From positions 62,001-126,000 of the forward strand of contig NZ_NMQW01000012.1 in assembly GCF_002234615.1 (NCBI RefSeq): DNA of 64,000 nucleotides, written 5' to 3'. This stretch comes from Paenibacillus rigui (GTDB taxonomy: Bacteria > Bacillota > Bacilli > Paenibacillales > NBRC-103111). The translations under genes were made by a program, and so were the position numbers. The notes under the pieces are model-generated. The model ran no database searches and was not told the origin of the DNA. It was given only the letters and a program-made list of their open reading frames with translations. Below, one piece after another: positions 27,758 to 35,802 of the stretch; positions within the stretch are counted from its first letter, which is position 1; every line of letters starts with the position of its first letter.

Positions 27758-27798
27758 AACGCTCCCTGCGGCTTCAAGCCGCAAAGGAGCGTTTCTTT
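27758..27798. terminator. Bidirectional terminator between esterase and lipL
   Basis: AACGCTCC and GGAGCGTT enclose a second stem (GCGGCTTCAAGCCGC). T-runs flank both sides (TTTCTTTTT on plus, TTTTTTG on minus). The strong stem serves both convergent genes. Confidence 0.88.
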
Positions 27799-27806
27799 TT
27801 ACAAGG

Positions 27807-28637
27807 TCAAATTCCGTATCTTTGTTTCATGGAGTGAACCATATCCATAATATGCTCATGCGTCGGCAGCTCGGGCGCGCTGCCGGTTTCCCGCCCTGCC
27901 ATGGTCTGCTGCTTCCGCAAACGGACGGTTTGCTTAATGGAATCGATGAAGGAATCGACTCCGGTCATACCGGCAAGCTCCTCCAGACTAGCCATGCTGT
28001 CATGCGCCACCTGGGGAAAGCTGCCGTTCTCCGCCCCTTCGCCTGCAAGCCGGTAAAATTGCTGCGCCAGTTCGGCCTTCACGCTTCCTTGTCCTGTCAC
28101 GACGATAAAGGCCTGCACGACGAACGCCTTCGCCTGCCTCCGCTGGGCGATGCCGCAAAACTTTTTCCCCTGAATGCTTAAATCGTAATCCCCTGGACAA
28201 TAGGAGCCTACAATTTCTCCCTTATTTACGTCTTGACTCGCGGCTTCCAACGACTCTTTGATCAATCGATACATGGTCTCAAAATCTTGGCGGAAATCAA
28301 TCTGTCCCTGTTTTTTCGGTAAAATCAGCGACACATTGACGACGCCAAGATCGAGCGGTACCGCGGCCCCGCCCGAATTGCGCACGGCTACCGAATAGCC
28401 ATCACTCTCCAGCCATTGCTTAGCCTCCGCAGCGCGGGGTAGCCGGCTGTCCCGAAGTCCCATAACCAATGCGCGGGGATGCCGCCACAGATGGATGAAC
28501 GGTGCCGTACCTTCACCTACCTGCCTGCATAAAAGCTCCTCCAGTGCAAACGGATACAAAACATCCTCCTGGTCCAGCTGCTGCGTGCGATCCCAAATTA
28601 AAGTTCCTTCCGGCATCGACCATGCTTCTTCCTTCAT
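27807..28637 (-). CDS. lipL: Octanoyl-[GcvH]:protein N-octanoyltransferase
   Basis: The 276-residue protein belongs to the lipoate-ligase-like fold and matches LipL (YwfL), which moves octanoyl groups from GcvH to E2 subunits in lipoate synthesis. The diagnostic block is VGSYCPGDYDLSIQGKKFCGI, whose first cysteine is the active-site acyl acceptor, followed by AQRR. VRNSGGAAVPLDLGVVNVSL near residue 90 is also LipL-like. ATG 28637 follows GAGGAGCAGGGG. The gene is near pdhABCD, whose E2 subunit is a likely acceptor. It lies 21 bp downstream of a MarR-type gene on the same strand and may be cotranscribed with it. Confidence 0.92.
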   Translation of the reverse strand: MKEEAWSMPEGTLIWDRTQQLDQEDVLYPFALEELLCRQVGEGTAPFIHLWRHPRALVMGLRDSRLPRAAEAKQWLESDGYSVAVRNSGGAAVPLDLGVVNVSLILPKKQGQIDFRQDFETMYRLIKESLEAASQDVNKGEIVGSYCPGDYDLSIQGKKFCGIAQRRQAKAFVVQAFIVVTGQGSVKAELAQQFYRLAGEGAENGSFPQVAHDSMASLEELAGMTGVDSFIDSIKQTVRLRKQQTMAGRETGSAPELPTHEHIMDMVHSMKQRYGI

Positions 28638-28658
28638 ATCCCCTGCTCCTCATGCATG

Positions 28659-29093
28659 CTACTCTTTATTCTCGGTTGTAAGCAGCACCTGTTTAAAAAT
28701 TCGAATCAAGTGTTCCATATCTTCATCGGGCAAAGCGCCGAAATATTTTTCGATGTTAGCCTTGCGTTTGGCCCGGATATCCCCGAGCATTTTGCGGCCT
28801 TCCTCCGTAATCGTCAAATAAACGACCCTGCGGTCTTCTTCCGTTCTTTCCCTCTCCACATAACCGGAAGCGAGCAGCTTATCGGTTAAAGCCGTTATAG
28901 CTCCTGAAGTATAGCACAACGCTTCAGCAATTTGCGATACCTTTTGCGGTCCTTCCAGCTCCAGCTTTTCCAGAAAAAAACCTTGGGCGGCTGTCATTCC
29001 ATGGTCATTGAATTTGTTGAAATTGCTGGTCATCGTCCTAAAAAATTGTCGAAATACTTCTTCAAATTCAAAAAGCTTATGGTTATCTGCCAA
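28659..29093 (-). CDS. MarR-family transcription regulator
   Basis: The 144-residue protein has the MarR winged helix (VSQIAEALCYTSGAITALTDKLLASGYV), followed by the wing motif EDRRVVYLTITEEGRK. It starts at TTG 29093, with AGGAGG 7 bases upstream. It is divergent from the second MarR gene at 29328 and sits directly upstream of lipL. Its target is not clear: its own operon or the divergent efflux operon. Confidence 0.92.
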   Translation of the reverse strand: MADNHKLFEFEEVFRQFFRTMTSNFNKFNDHGMTAAQGFFLEKLELEGPQKVSQIAEALCYTSGAITALTDKLLASGYVERERTEEDRRVVYLTITEEGRKMLGDIRAKRKANIEKYFGALPDEDMEHLIRIFKQVLLTTENKE

Positions 29094-29192
29094 AAAGCTT
29101 CCTCCTTCCCCTCAAACATTCTAGAACTATTTTACCACGTAATACGAAATTGTTCCGATTATGTTTCAATAATTTTTTCACAAAAAAAAGTA

Positions 29193-29247
29193 TTGACGCC
29201 CCGCTCGTCTACATGATATTTTTTCCATAAATAGTTTTATCATAAAA
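29193..29247 (+). promoter_or_regulatory. Promoter and palindromic operator of the MarR-efflux operon
   Basis: TTGACG at 29193-29198 and GATATT/TATTTT at 29215-29222 form a plausible sigma-A promoter. The palindrome TTTTAT-C-ATAAAA (29235-29247) lies just past the predicted transcription start. That is a typical position for MarR repressor binding. Confidence 0.55.
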
Positions 29248-29327
29248 ATTTATATCGATGAATGTTTTTATGGTTTATTTTTTTGGCGGCAAACAAAACC
29301 AGGGGACACATCAGAAGGAGGAAGCCT

Positions 29328-29759
29328 GTGGGGCACTTGGAGGACAAACTGAATGAATTTGAGCAGCTTGTACAAACGGCAATGTGCCAAACGAACAAAT
29401 GGACAGCACCGGCACAGACGATTTCCAAACAGCAATTTTTGCTGATGCTTATTTTGCGCAATAACCGGCGTATGACGCTCAGCGAGCTTGCCGAGGAATT
29501 GTATTTATCCCCTAGCGCAACCACGATTGCCGTTAACCGCTTGGTTCGTGACGGCCATATCCAGCGCACACGGGATGAAGCGGACCGCCGGGTTGTCTGG
29601 GTACAATTGACGGAGAAGGCGGAAGAGCTGGTAAACCAGTTGAGAGCCCGCCGCCGTTCCATCTTGCTGGGCATGTTCAGCAATTTGTCCGATGAAGAGA
29701 TCGATCAATTCCTTGTCATCACAAGTAAAATGTTGAGCCATCTCAAGGATCCAGACTAA
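29328..29759 (+). CDS. MarR-family regulator of the efflux operon
   Basis: The 143-residue protein has the MarR winged helix (MTLSELAEELYLSPSATTIAVNRL, VRDGHIQRTRDEADRRVVWVQL). I chose GTG 29328 because AGAAGGAGG lies 5-6 bases upstream; the frame is open 22 codons earlier but without a site. It is the first gene of a five-gene plus-strand operon ending at 35132, 37 bp before the adaptor gene. It probably represses the operon through the palindrome upstream. Confidence 0.92.
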   Translation: MGHLEDKLNEFEQLVQTAMCQTNKWTAPAQTISKQQFLLMLILRNNRRMTLSELAEELYLSPSATTIAVNRLVRDGHIQRTRDEADRRVVWVQLTEKAEELVNQLRARRRSILLGMFSNLSDEEIDQFLVITSKMLSHLKDPD

Positions 29760-29796
29760 TTCTATTTTTCCAAACCGGAAAGGAGCAAGTCAGGCA

Positions 29797-30450
29797 ATGA
29801 AGAAAAAAATGATCGTATTCACCGTACTTGCATTGATTTTACTCGGAGGCGGAGCAGGCGGAACCTATTACTACGCTCTTGCCAGTAAGTACATCAGCAC
29901 GGAGGATGCCAAAATTCAAGGCGATCTGCGGGCCATCTATCCTCCTGGAGCCGGTAAATTAATCGAATGGAACTTCAAGGAAGGCGACTCCTTCAAAAAA
30001 GGCGACGTGCTAGGCATCGTTGAAACGGCGTCAGCGAAGGGAAGCAGCCCCGCACAGACCCAGGACATCATTGCCCCCGAAGACGGAACGATTCTCCAAT
30101 TTAGCGGCATTAAGGATCAAATGGTGTCTCCCAGCAGCGCAATTGCAATGAGCGCGAATCTGGATCAGCTTTATGTAACAGCCAATTTACAGGAAACCGA
30201 AATCGCCGATGCTAAGGTCGGAAGCCCGGTTACGATTAAAGTCGATGCTTACCCCACTGCAGTCATCACTGGACATGTCGAAAGGCTCGGTCTTGGCACG
30301 AACGCTTCCTTCTCTCTGCTTCCTTCCTCTAACTCCAGCGGCAACTTCACCAAGGTTATACAGCGTATTCCCGTCCGTATCGCATTAGACAGCCTTCAAG
30401 GACAGCGTCTTGTCCCAGGCTTGAACGTAACCGTCAAGATCGAGAAATAA
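29797..30450 (+). CDS. EmrA/HlyD-type adaptor, short form without coiled coil
   Basis: The 217-residue protein has an N-terminal membrane anchor (MIVFTVLALILLGGGAGGTYYYA) and a lipoyl-type domain (IYPPGAGKLIEWNFKEGDSFKKGDVLG, then IIAPEDGTILQFSGIKDQMV) with almost no coiled-coil hairpin between. A beta-barrel follows (LYVTANLQETEIADAKVGSPVTIKVDAYP). EDAKIQGD matches the EmrA start. It should sit outside the membrane and partner the MFS pump encoded 29 bp downstream. It is much shorter than E. coli EmrA. Confidence 0.9.
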   Translation: MKKKMIVFTVLALILLGGGAGGTYYYALASKYISTEDAKIQGDLRAIYPPGAGKLIEWNFKEGDSFKKGDVLGIVETASAKGSSPAQTQDIIAPEDGTILQFSGIKDQMVSPSSAIAMSANLDQLYVTANLQETEIADAKVGSPVTIKVDAYPTAVITGHVERLGLGTNASFSLLPSSNSSGNFTKVIQRIPVRIALDSLQGQRLVPGLNVTVKIEK

Positions 30451-30479
30451 GCAATGCAACTAAAAAGGAGGTACCCGGT

Positions 30480-32060
30480 TTGGACTCTTCAACAGCACCC
30501 CGGGAACAAGTCGCCGTGACGGAGAAACCCCGAGTCGCACTGCCTATGCTTGCCGTCATTCTTGCGGTATTCATGGCGATACTCGATACAAGTATTGTCA
30601 ATGTAGCCATTCCCAAGATGATGTCGGTCTTCGGCGTCAATCAATCCCAGATCGAATGGGTTGTCACGGCCTATGCTTTGGTCAGCGGCGCTTTGGTTCC
30701 CGCAACGGGATATATGGGTGACCGGTTCGGCTATAAGCGCATGTTTTTAATATCCATGGTCATCTTTACCATCGGCTCCGGGCTTTGCGGCATTGCTTGG
30801 AGCAATAACAGCATGATTGTATTCCGTATTGTTCAGGCACTGGGCGGGGGCGCTCTCATGCCCATCAGCATGGCGATGATTTTCCGTATGTTTCCACCCG
30901 AGAAACGCGGGATGGCGATGGGTCTTTTCGGGATTGCGATCATGTTCGCTCCCGCAACGGGACCGACTCTGAGCGGCTACATCGTCGAATATTTGGACTG
31001 GCGGCTCATTTATACGATTAATGTCCCTATCGGAATTATCGATTTTTTCCTGGCGATGGCTGTGCTTAAGGAATTTAAAGCACCGGTCACACAGAAGTTT
31101 GACCTGTGGGGGTTTATCACTTCGAGCGGCGGGCTTGCGTCCCTGCTGTACGGTGTCGGCAAAGTCACGGAGAAAGGCTGGTCTGACTCTGAGGTCGTTA
31201 CTTATATCACCATCGGTCTCGTCAGTCTGCTCATCTTCGTGGTGATTGAACTCATGATCGATCATCCGCTGCTGGATTTATCCCTGCTTAAAAATATGAC
31301 TTATACGTTGTCTCTTATTATTTCCAGTATCGCTACTTTAATTATGATGGGCGTCTTGTTCCTGCTTCCGGTTTTTTTGCAAAATTTATCGGGACTTTCG
31401 GCGATCCAGACCGGCCTCATCCTGCTGCCACAGGCTTTGATGTCAGGCATTATGATGCCGATTGCCGGTGCTTTATTTGATAAAATCGGCGCACGGCTCA
31501 TTGCCGTAGTCGGGTTAACGATAACGGGGATTTCCTTATATCTTTCCTCCGCTCTCGATATTACAACGGCCTTTTCTACGCTGATCTTTTGGCTGGTTCT
31601 GCGTGCCGTAGGCATGGGTCTGATGATGATGCCTATTCAAACGGCAGGGATGAATCAGGTGCCTATGCACAAGATGGGTCAGGGGACGGCGTTGTCCAAT
31701 ACGATCCGGCAGATCAGCGCCTCCTTCGGGATCGCCTGGCTGGGGCTCATGTTCTCTCAGCGAACGACGTTTCACAGCGCGGATCTGGCCAGTCAGCTCA
31801 ACATGTTTTCAACGAATGTGTCTACCCATTTTGCCCAGCTGCAAAATCAGTATATGGGGATGGGGCAATCCGCCGTTCAGGCCAAAATGAGCGCGCTTAG
31901 CTATTTGGGCGGGCAGGTACAGCTGCAATCGACCATTCTCGGGCTTCAGGACGTATTTATCATTACCGCAGGGCTGTCGTTCCTTGCTGCCATTCTCTCG
32001 TTATTTTTAAAAAATACGAAGTCCGCAGCCGGCCCCAAAGCCCATGTGATGGGTGAATAA
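30480..32060 (+). CDS. DHA2-family MFS multidrug exporter, EmrB-like, 14 TM
   Basis: The 526-residue membrane pump begins at TTG 30480 behind AAAGGAGG. Its first helix has the family motif ILDTSIVNVAIPKM, followed by QSQIEWVVTAYALVSGALVPATGYMGDRFG. Fourteen helices are predicted. FGIAIMFAPATGPTLSGYIVEYLDWRLIYTINVPIG is the DHA2 motif C region. It is paired with the EmrA-like adaptor upstream and a second, lipidated adaptor downstream. It exports drugs or lipophilic compounds with proton exchange. The real substrate is unknown. Confidence 0.95.
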   Translation: MDSSTAPREQVAVTEKPRVALPMLAVILAVFMAILDTSIVNVAIPKMMSVFGVNQSQIEWVVTAYALVSGALVPATGYMGDRFGYKRMFLISMVIFTIGSGLCGIAWSNNSMIVFRIVQALGGGALMPISMAMIFRMFPPEKRGMAMGLFGIAIMFAPATGPTLSGYIVEYLDWRLIYTINVPIGIIDFFLAMAVLKEFKAPVTQKFDLWGFITSSGGLASLLYGVGKVTEKGWSDSEVVTYITIGLVSLLIFVVIELMIDHPLLDLSLLKNMTYTLSLIISSIATLIMMGVLFLLPVFLQNLSGLSAIQTGLILLPQALMSGIMMPIAGALFDKIGARLIAVVGLTITGISLYLSSALDITTAFSTLIFWLVLRAVGMGLMMMPIQTAGMNQVPMHKMGQGTALSNTIRQISASFGIAWLGLMFSQRTTFHSADLASQLNMFSTNVSTHFAQLQNQYMGMGQSAVQAKMSALSYLGGQVQLQSTILGLQDVFIITAGLSFLAAILSLFLKNTKSAAGPKAHVMGE

Positions 32061-32111
32061 TGACTATTTGTATTTTTGAAATGATTTTATCGCAAAGGGG
32101 TACAAATCCAA

Positions 32112-33350
32112 ATGACCAGAATGATCAGTAAGCGCAATAGATGGAACCGCATGCTTCTCACCGGACTGGTGATCGCGCTGAGCGGCGCAGCCGCGGCCGG
32201 ATGTTCCATGACGAGTGCCAGCAGCAACGGCGCCAAACCGGTAAAAGTGGCAGCCGCCGGTAAACAGAAAATAGACGGCAAGCAGGAGGTCGACGCGGAT
32301 GTCGTATCCTCCTCTCAGGTTAACGTCATAAGCAAGGTCGGCGGAGACGTCAAAACGATGCTGAAAAAACGCGGCGATGCGGTCCAGCAAGGGGAAGTTA
32401 TTTTTACCCTGGACACCTCCGATACCGAAAGAGCCAAGACGAAAACCGAGCTCTCCAAGCAAAACCTGCAAGCGCAAATCGATAAAACGCGAGAGGACCT
32501 TGCAACCAACCGCGGCGTTCTTAAGAATACCGTAGAGAAGCTGCAGCTGAATATCGCCGATCTGGAGAAAACCTACAATAATACGCGCAATGATTACGAT
32601 GCCGGTCTTGCAACCAAAAACCAGCTGGACAAAATCGAGACTCAGCTCAAAACCTCGCGGCTCGATCTCGACACCGCGCAAAAGCAGCTTGCCAATCTCG
32701 ATGCTACCGATCCTTTGGCGTCCTTGCGGATTCAGCTTGAAGCGGCCGACGTCTCGCTGCAGGATATTAACAAAACAATTTCCGATTTCGAGGTCAAGGC
32801 ACCGATCAGCGGCATCTTAACGGATCTGAGCCCGGAGCAGGGCGTTACCCTGCAAGCCAATTCCGTCGTTGGTGTGATCCAGCAGCAAAATCCGATCAAA
32901 ATTCATGCCGATTTGACCGAAAGCGCAGTAAAGCTGGTCCGCGGCAAAAAAGAGCTTCCGTTCACCTTGCAGGGTAACAGCGATACCTGGACAGGTACGG
33001 TTTCCTACCTCGCCGATGTGATGAGCCCCCAGAGCAAATCGTTCGTATTGGAGCTTAGTGCTGCGAATCCGAATCTGCTGCTCAAAAGCGGCATGAGGGT
33101 GAAGGTGCTGCTTGGAAGCGATGCAAGTCAAGAAGTGGTCACCGTCCCCTCAGCCAGCATCGTGAAGGAAGGGAACGACAGCTACATTTATGTACTTACC
33201 GGCGAGGTTGTGGAGAAGAGAAAAGTAACGCTGGGCCGGACGCTTGAATCGAACCGTGAAGTGCAGAGCGGGATTAAGGAAGGCGAGCAGATCGTCGTTA
33301 CAGGGACTCAGGAGCTTAAAGATAAAGATAAGGTCGAAGTACGAAATTAA
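32112..33350 (+). CDS. Lipidated HlyD/RND-type adaptor with coiled-coil hairpin
   Basis: The 412-residue protein has a lipoprotein signal ending in AAAAGC, Cys31 being the lipidation site. A lipoyl-half segment (VGGDVKTMLKKRGDAVQQGEVIFTLDT), a coiled-coil hairpin of about 140 residues, the second lipoyl half (FEVKAPISGILTDLSPEQGV), a beta-barrel and a membrane-proximal domain (VPSASIVKEGNDSYIYVLTGEVVEKRKV, SGIKEGEQIVVTG) follow. This is the layout of RND/MacA-type adaptors, not EmrA. Having it directly after an EmrA-EmrB pair, 51 bp apart, gives the operon two different adaptors. Confidence 0.92.
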   Translation: MTRMISKRNRWNRMLLTGLVIALSGAAAAGCSMTSASSNGAKPVKVAAAGKQKIDGKQEVDADVVSSSQVNVISKVGGDVKTMLKKRGDAVQQGEVIFTLDTSDTERAKTKTELSKQNLQAQIDKTREDLATNRGVLKNTVEKLQLNIADLEKTYNNTRNDYDAGLATKNQLDKIETQLKTSRLDLDTAQKQLANLDATDPLASLRIQLEAADVSLQDINKTISDFEVKAPISGILTDLSPEQGVTLQANSVVGVIQQQNPIKIHADLTESAVKLVRGKKELPFTLQGNSDTWTGTVSYLADVMSPQSKSFVLELSAANPNLLLKSGMRVKVLLGSDASQEVVTVPSASIVKEGNDSYIYVLTGEVVEKRKVTLGRTLESNREVQSGIKEGEQIVVTGTQELKDKDKVEVRN

Positions 33351-33377
33351 TATCATATGTAAAAGTGGAGGATAACC

Positions 33378-35132
33378 ATGAGAACCAAGCTGAAAAAAGC
33401 CGCTGCGGCTGCCCTTATCACATCCATGCTCATGAGCTTCAATTGCAGCGCTGTACTTGCGGATGATATGCAAGAAGTTACAATCGATAACCGGTACCCT
33501 GCTACATTAAACGGTCCGCTTCAGGTCAAAGTGAACGGATTCTTAAGCGAGCACACGTTGAGCGGAACGCGTATCGGCATCCAGGTCAAAATGTATAACA
33601 TTTCGAACGATACCGTAAGGGTACCCGATTACGAGGTACGGATCCTGACGGAGAATGGAGCCAAGTACGTGTTAAAAGGCAGCGCCGACAACGCTGTTTC
33701 CGTCCCTCCCCTGTCTAACATTAATCTTAGTTACCTGGCACAGATCGATCTGCCGGTCAATTTGAAGCCTACGGACCTCGTATGGATTGACGTTAACAAG
33801 GATGTATATCCGAAACAAGAAACGACCCTGCTGGATTTGCCTGTATCCAATCTTGTATGGTACGGCGATAACTCGGCCATTACCGATGCCTCTGCGGTAA
33901 AAGCATGGGGAGAAACCTTCACGATTCCATCGGTGGACTCGGCTTTAACGTATACCCCTGTGAGCCTGACGACCGACTTCAAAGATCAGACGCCGGTGCA
34001 GCTTATCAAATTGCTTGTGCAAAATCCAGGTGCGAAATCCGAACCCATTCCCCCCATCGTGCTGAATGGAAAATCGGCTTCGCAAATTTATAAAGGCAGC
34101 CGCTCCGATCAAAGCGTCACCAATCTTGATCCCGGTGAGAAGAAATATATTTACTATTCGATCCCTACCGATCTGGACACACAGCTCAGCAGCTTTACCT
34201 TGTCGACGGTAGAAACGTACGTCACCCCGAATCGGGCGGACGTATCGGCTGCTGTCAGCTATGCGATAGGCCGGCTAAGCATCGGACTTCCTACAGCCGA
34301 GCAAGCGTCCAACGACAGCACGAAGCCGATTGCCTATACGATGAACACAACGCTTCCTATCGATCCGATTAACAATGTGGTCAATCCGAATATTTCGGTC
34401 TCTGTCGTCGATCTGCAGCTGTATGAGAACAAAGGTATGGGCTATCAAACCGGTATAGCCAAGCTGAAATTTTCAAATCAGAGCGACAAGCCGCTCCCGG
34501 TTCCTCAATTCGCGGCAGAGCTGGTCGGGAGTGGCTTCTCTTATGCCGGAACTCGGAATAACGCCACTTCCACCCTTATCGTACCCGGTACGGACTACGT
34601 TGTTACCTACTCCTTTGTGCTCCCCTTGAAGGATGCCAAGGAACAGTATGTATTAAGGCTGATCGATCAAAAAACGGCTGCCCCTTATAAGGTCACCTTT
34701 TCGCAGGCGATTGTAAATGTGAGCCATCCCGCTCAGGATCCTCTGAAAGCTGCATTGTACCCGTACGAGCTGAGCATTCATGACTGGGCTCTGAGCACCC
34801 TTGCGGGATTAAGCCAAGCGACACAATCGTATGCGTACAGCTACAAGCTAAGCATTAATATGGATTTGGTTAGCAATATCCCGGTGATGGTGGATTCCAA
34901 ATTCAACAAGCTCTTGATGGAGCTGAACAATGCAAACGGCAGAACCATCGCTACGACTACATTGGATTTGAACGGGGATAACCGATTAACGACAGGACAA
35001 CAGCTGATATATTTCAAAGACACGCAGTCCGACCAGCTGGAATATCCGTTAACTTTGAATTTGTACGAAGTGATCGACACGCCAAACGGACCGGCAAGAA
35101 GACTGGTCAGCACGCTTCAGCAGGGTAAGTAA
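33378..35132 (+). CDS. Large secreted protein of unknown function with repeated beta-sandwich domains
   Basis: I do not recognise this 584-residue protein. It has a Sec signal peptide (MRTKLKKAAAAALITSMLMSF, cleavage near ALADD) and no lipobox or membrane anchor. The mature part shows three or four beta-rich repeats. Examples are GTRIGIQVKMYNISNDTVRVPDYEVRILTENG, SLTTDFKDQTPVQLIKLLVQNPG and NKGMGYQTGIAKLKFSNQSDKPLPVPQFAAELVGSGFSY written in pieces; each has a K-[VL]-[KV] strand, a short polar turn and a P-x-P linker, similar in feel to DUF4352-type immunoglobulin-like folds. It starts at ATG 33378 behind GTGGAGGA, 27 bp after the adaptor gene, and is the last gene of the operon. A role as an extracellular partner of the pump is an inference from position. 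Confidence 0.85.
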   Translation: MRTKLKKAAAAALITSMLMSFNCSAVLADDMQEVTIDNRYPATLNGPLQVKVNGFLSEHTLSGTRIGIQVKMYNISNDTVRVPDYEVRILTENGAKYVLKGSADNAVSVPPLSNINLSYLAQIDLPVNLKPTDLVWIDVNKDVYPKQETTLLDLPVSNLVWYGDNSAITDASAVKAWGETFTIPSVDSALTYTPVSLTTDFKDQTPVQLIKLLVQNPGAKSEPIPPIVLNGKSASQIYKGSRSDQSVTNLDPGEKKYIYYSIPTDLDTQLSSFTLSTVETYVTPNRADVSAAVSYAIGRLSIGLPTAEQASNDSTKPIAYTMNTTLPIDPINNVVNPNISVSVVDLQLYENKGMGYQTGIAKLKFSNQSDKPLPVPQFAAELVGSGFSYAGTRNNATSTLIVPGTDYVVTYSFVLPLKDAKEQYVLRLIDQKTAAPYKVTFSQAIVNVSHPAQDPLKAALYPYELSIHDWALSTLAGLSQATQSYAYSYKLSINMDLVSNIPVMVDSKFNKLLMELNNANGRTIATTTLDLNGDNRLTTGQQLIYFKDTQSDQLEYPLTLNLYEVIDTPNGPARRLVSTLQQGK

Positions 35133-35149
35133 TCTATTATTTCAATAAA

Positions 35150-35245
35150 AGAAAAAGACTGGCAGCGTCCCTTGGCCAGCAGAAGTACGACACGTTCCTT
35201 AAGTCGAACAGAACCTGCTTCAGGGGGCACAGCCCGTCTTTTTCA
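35150..35245 (+). terminator. Imperfect terminator region after the efflux operon
   Basis: AAAAAGAC (35150-35158 region) and GTCTTTTT (35238-35245 region) enclose a GC-rich stretch that contains the small stem TGGC...GCCA. It ends in TTTTT on the plus strand, before the convergent GDYXXLXY gene. The fold is plausible but not strongly paired throughout. Confidence 0.45.
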
Positions 35246-35262
35246 CTATCTCCTATCTGGGT

Positions 35263-35802
35263 TTAAAATGGTTCCAGCGCTTCGATTTTTGTTTGTCCCC
35301 ACGAAGCCACTTTGGCCCGGACCACCATATGGCCGGCCTCCTTTTCCAGTTCTTTCCCTGTTCCTTCCGGAACGTAATATTTTTCAAGGCCATATTTGAC
35401 CCGGATTTCTTGCTTCCAGCTGCTGACCACCTGTCCTTTAAGAACAACCTCACCCTGCTGTACGGAAGGCTTGGAGGCAAATACTCCGACCGCTTCATAT
35501 ACCGGCTTGCTGCCGCTGTCCGGTTTCAAAAGCACAAACACTTGACGGCCCCGGTCCGGAACAGGCCCAGCTTCTTTCCACAGCTCCGGTCTCAGCTGGC
35601 TGATCTCATAGCTCAGCGTCACATAATCGCCATATAGCAAATCTCTCGGATCGACAGGGGCCGTCTTGATTCTGATCTCTTGACCGAACCATCCTACTGC
35701 ATAATAGGAACCCGCGACACCGCACAGAAATAATACTTGCAGCAGGACAAGAAAGACGAGCCGAGCTTTACGACGAGGACTGCTATTGTCTTTTCCGCTC
35801 AT
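35263..35802 (-). CDS. GDYXXLXY-domain membrane-anchored protein
   Basis: The 179-residue protein has an N-terminal membrane helix (ARLVFLVLLQVLFLCGVAGSYYA) and the family motif LLYGDYVTLSYEI (GDYxxLxY). The extracellular domain is small and beta-rich. It starts at ATG 35802, overlapping the stop of the DUF2157 gene (TGATG), so the two are coupled. Function is unknown; such genes almost always follow DUF2157 or DUF4401 genes. Confidence 0.88.
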   Translation of the reverse strand: MSGKDNSSPRRKARLVFLVLLQVLFLCGVAGSYYAVGWFGQEIRIKTAPVDPRDLLYGDYVTLSYEISQLRPELWKEAGPVPDRGRQVFVLLKPDSGSKPVYEAVGVFASKPSVQQGEVVLKGQVVSSWKQEIRVKYGLEKYYVPEGTGKELEKEAGHMVVRAKVASWGQTKIEALEPF

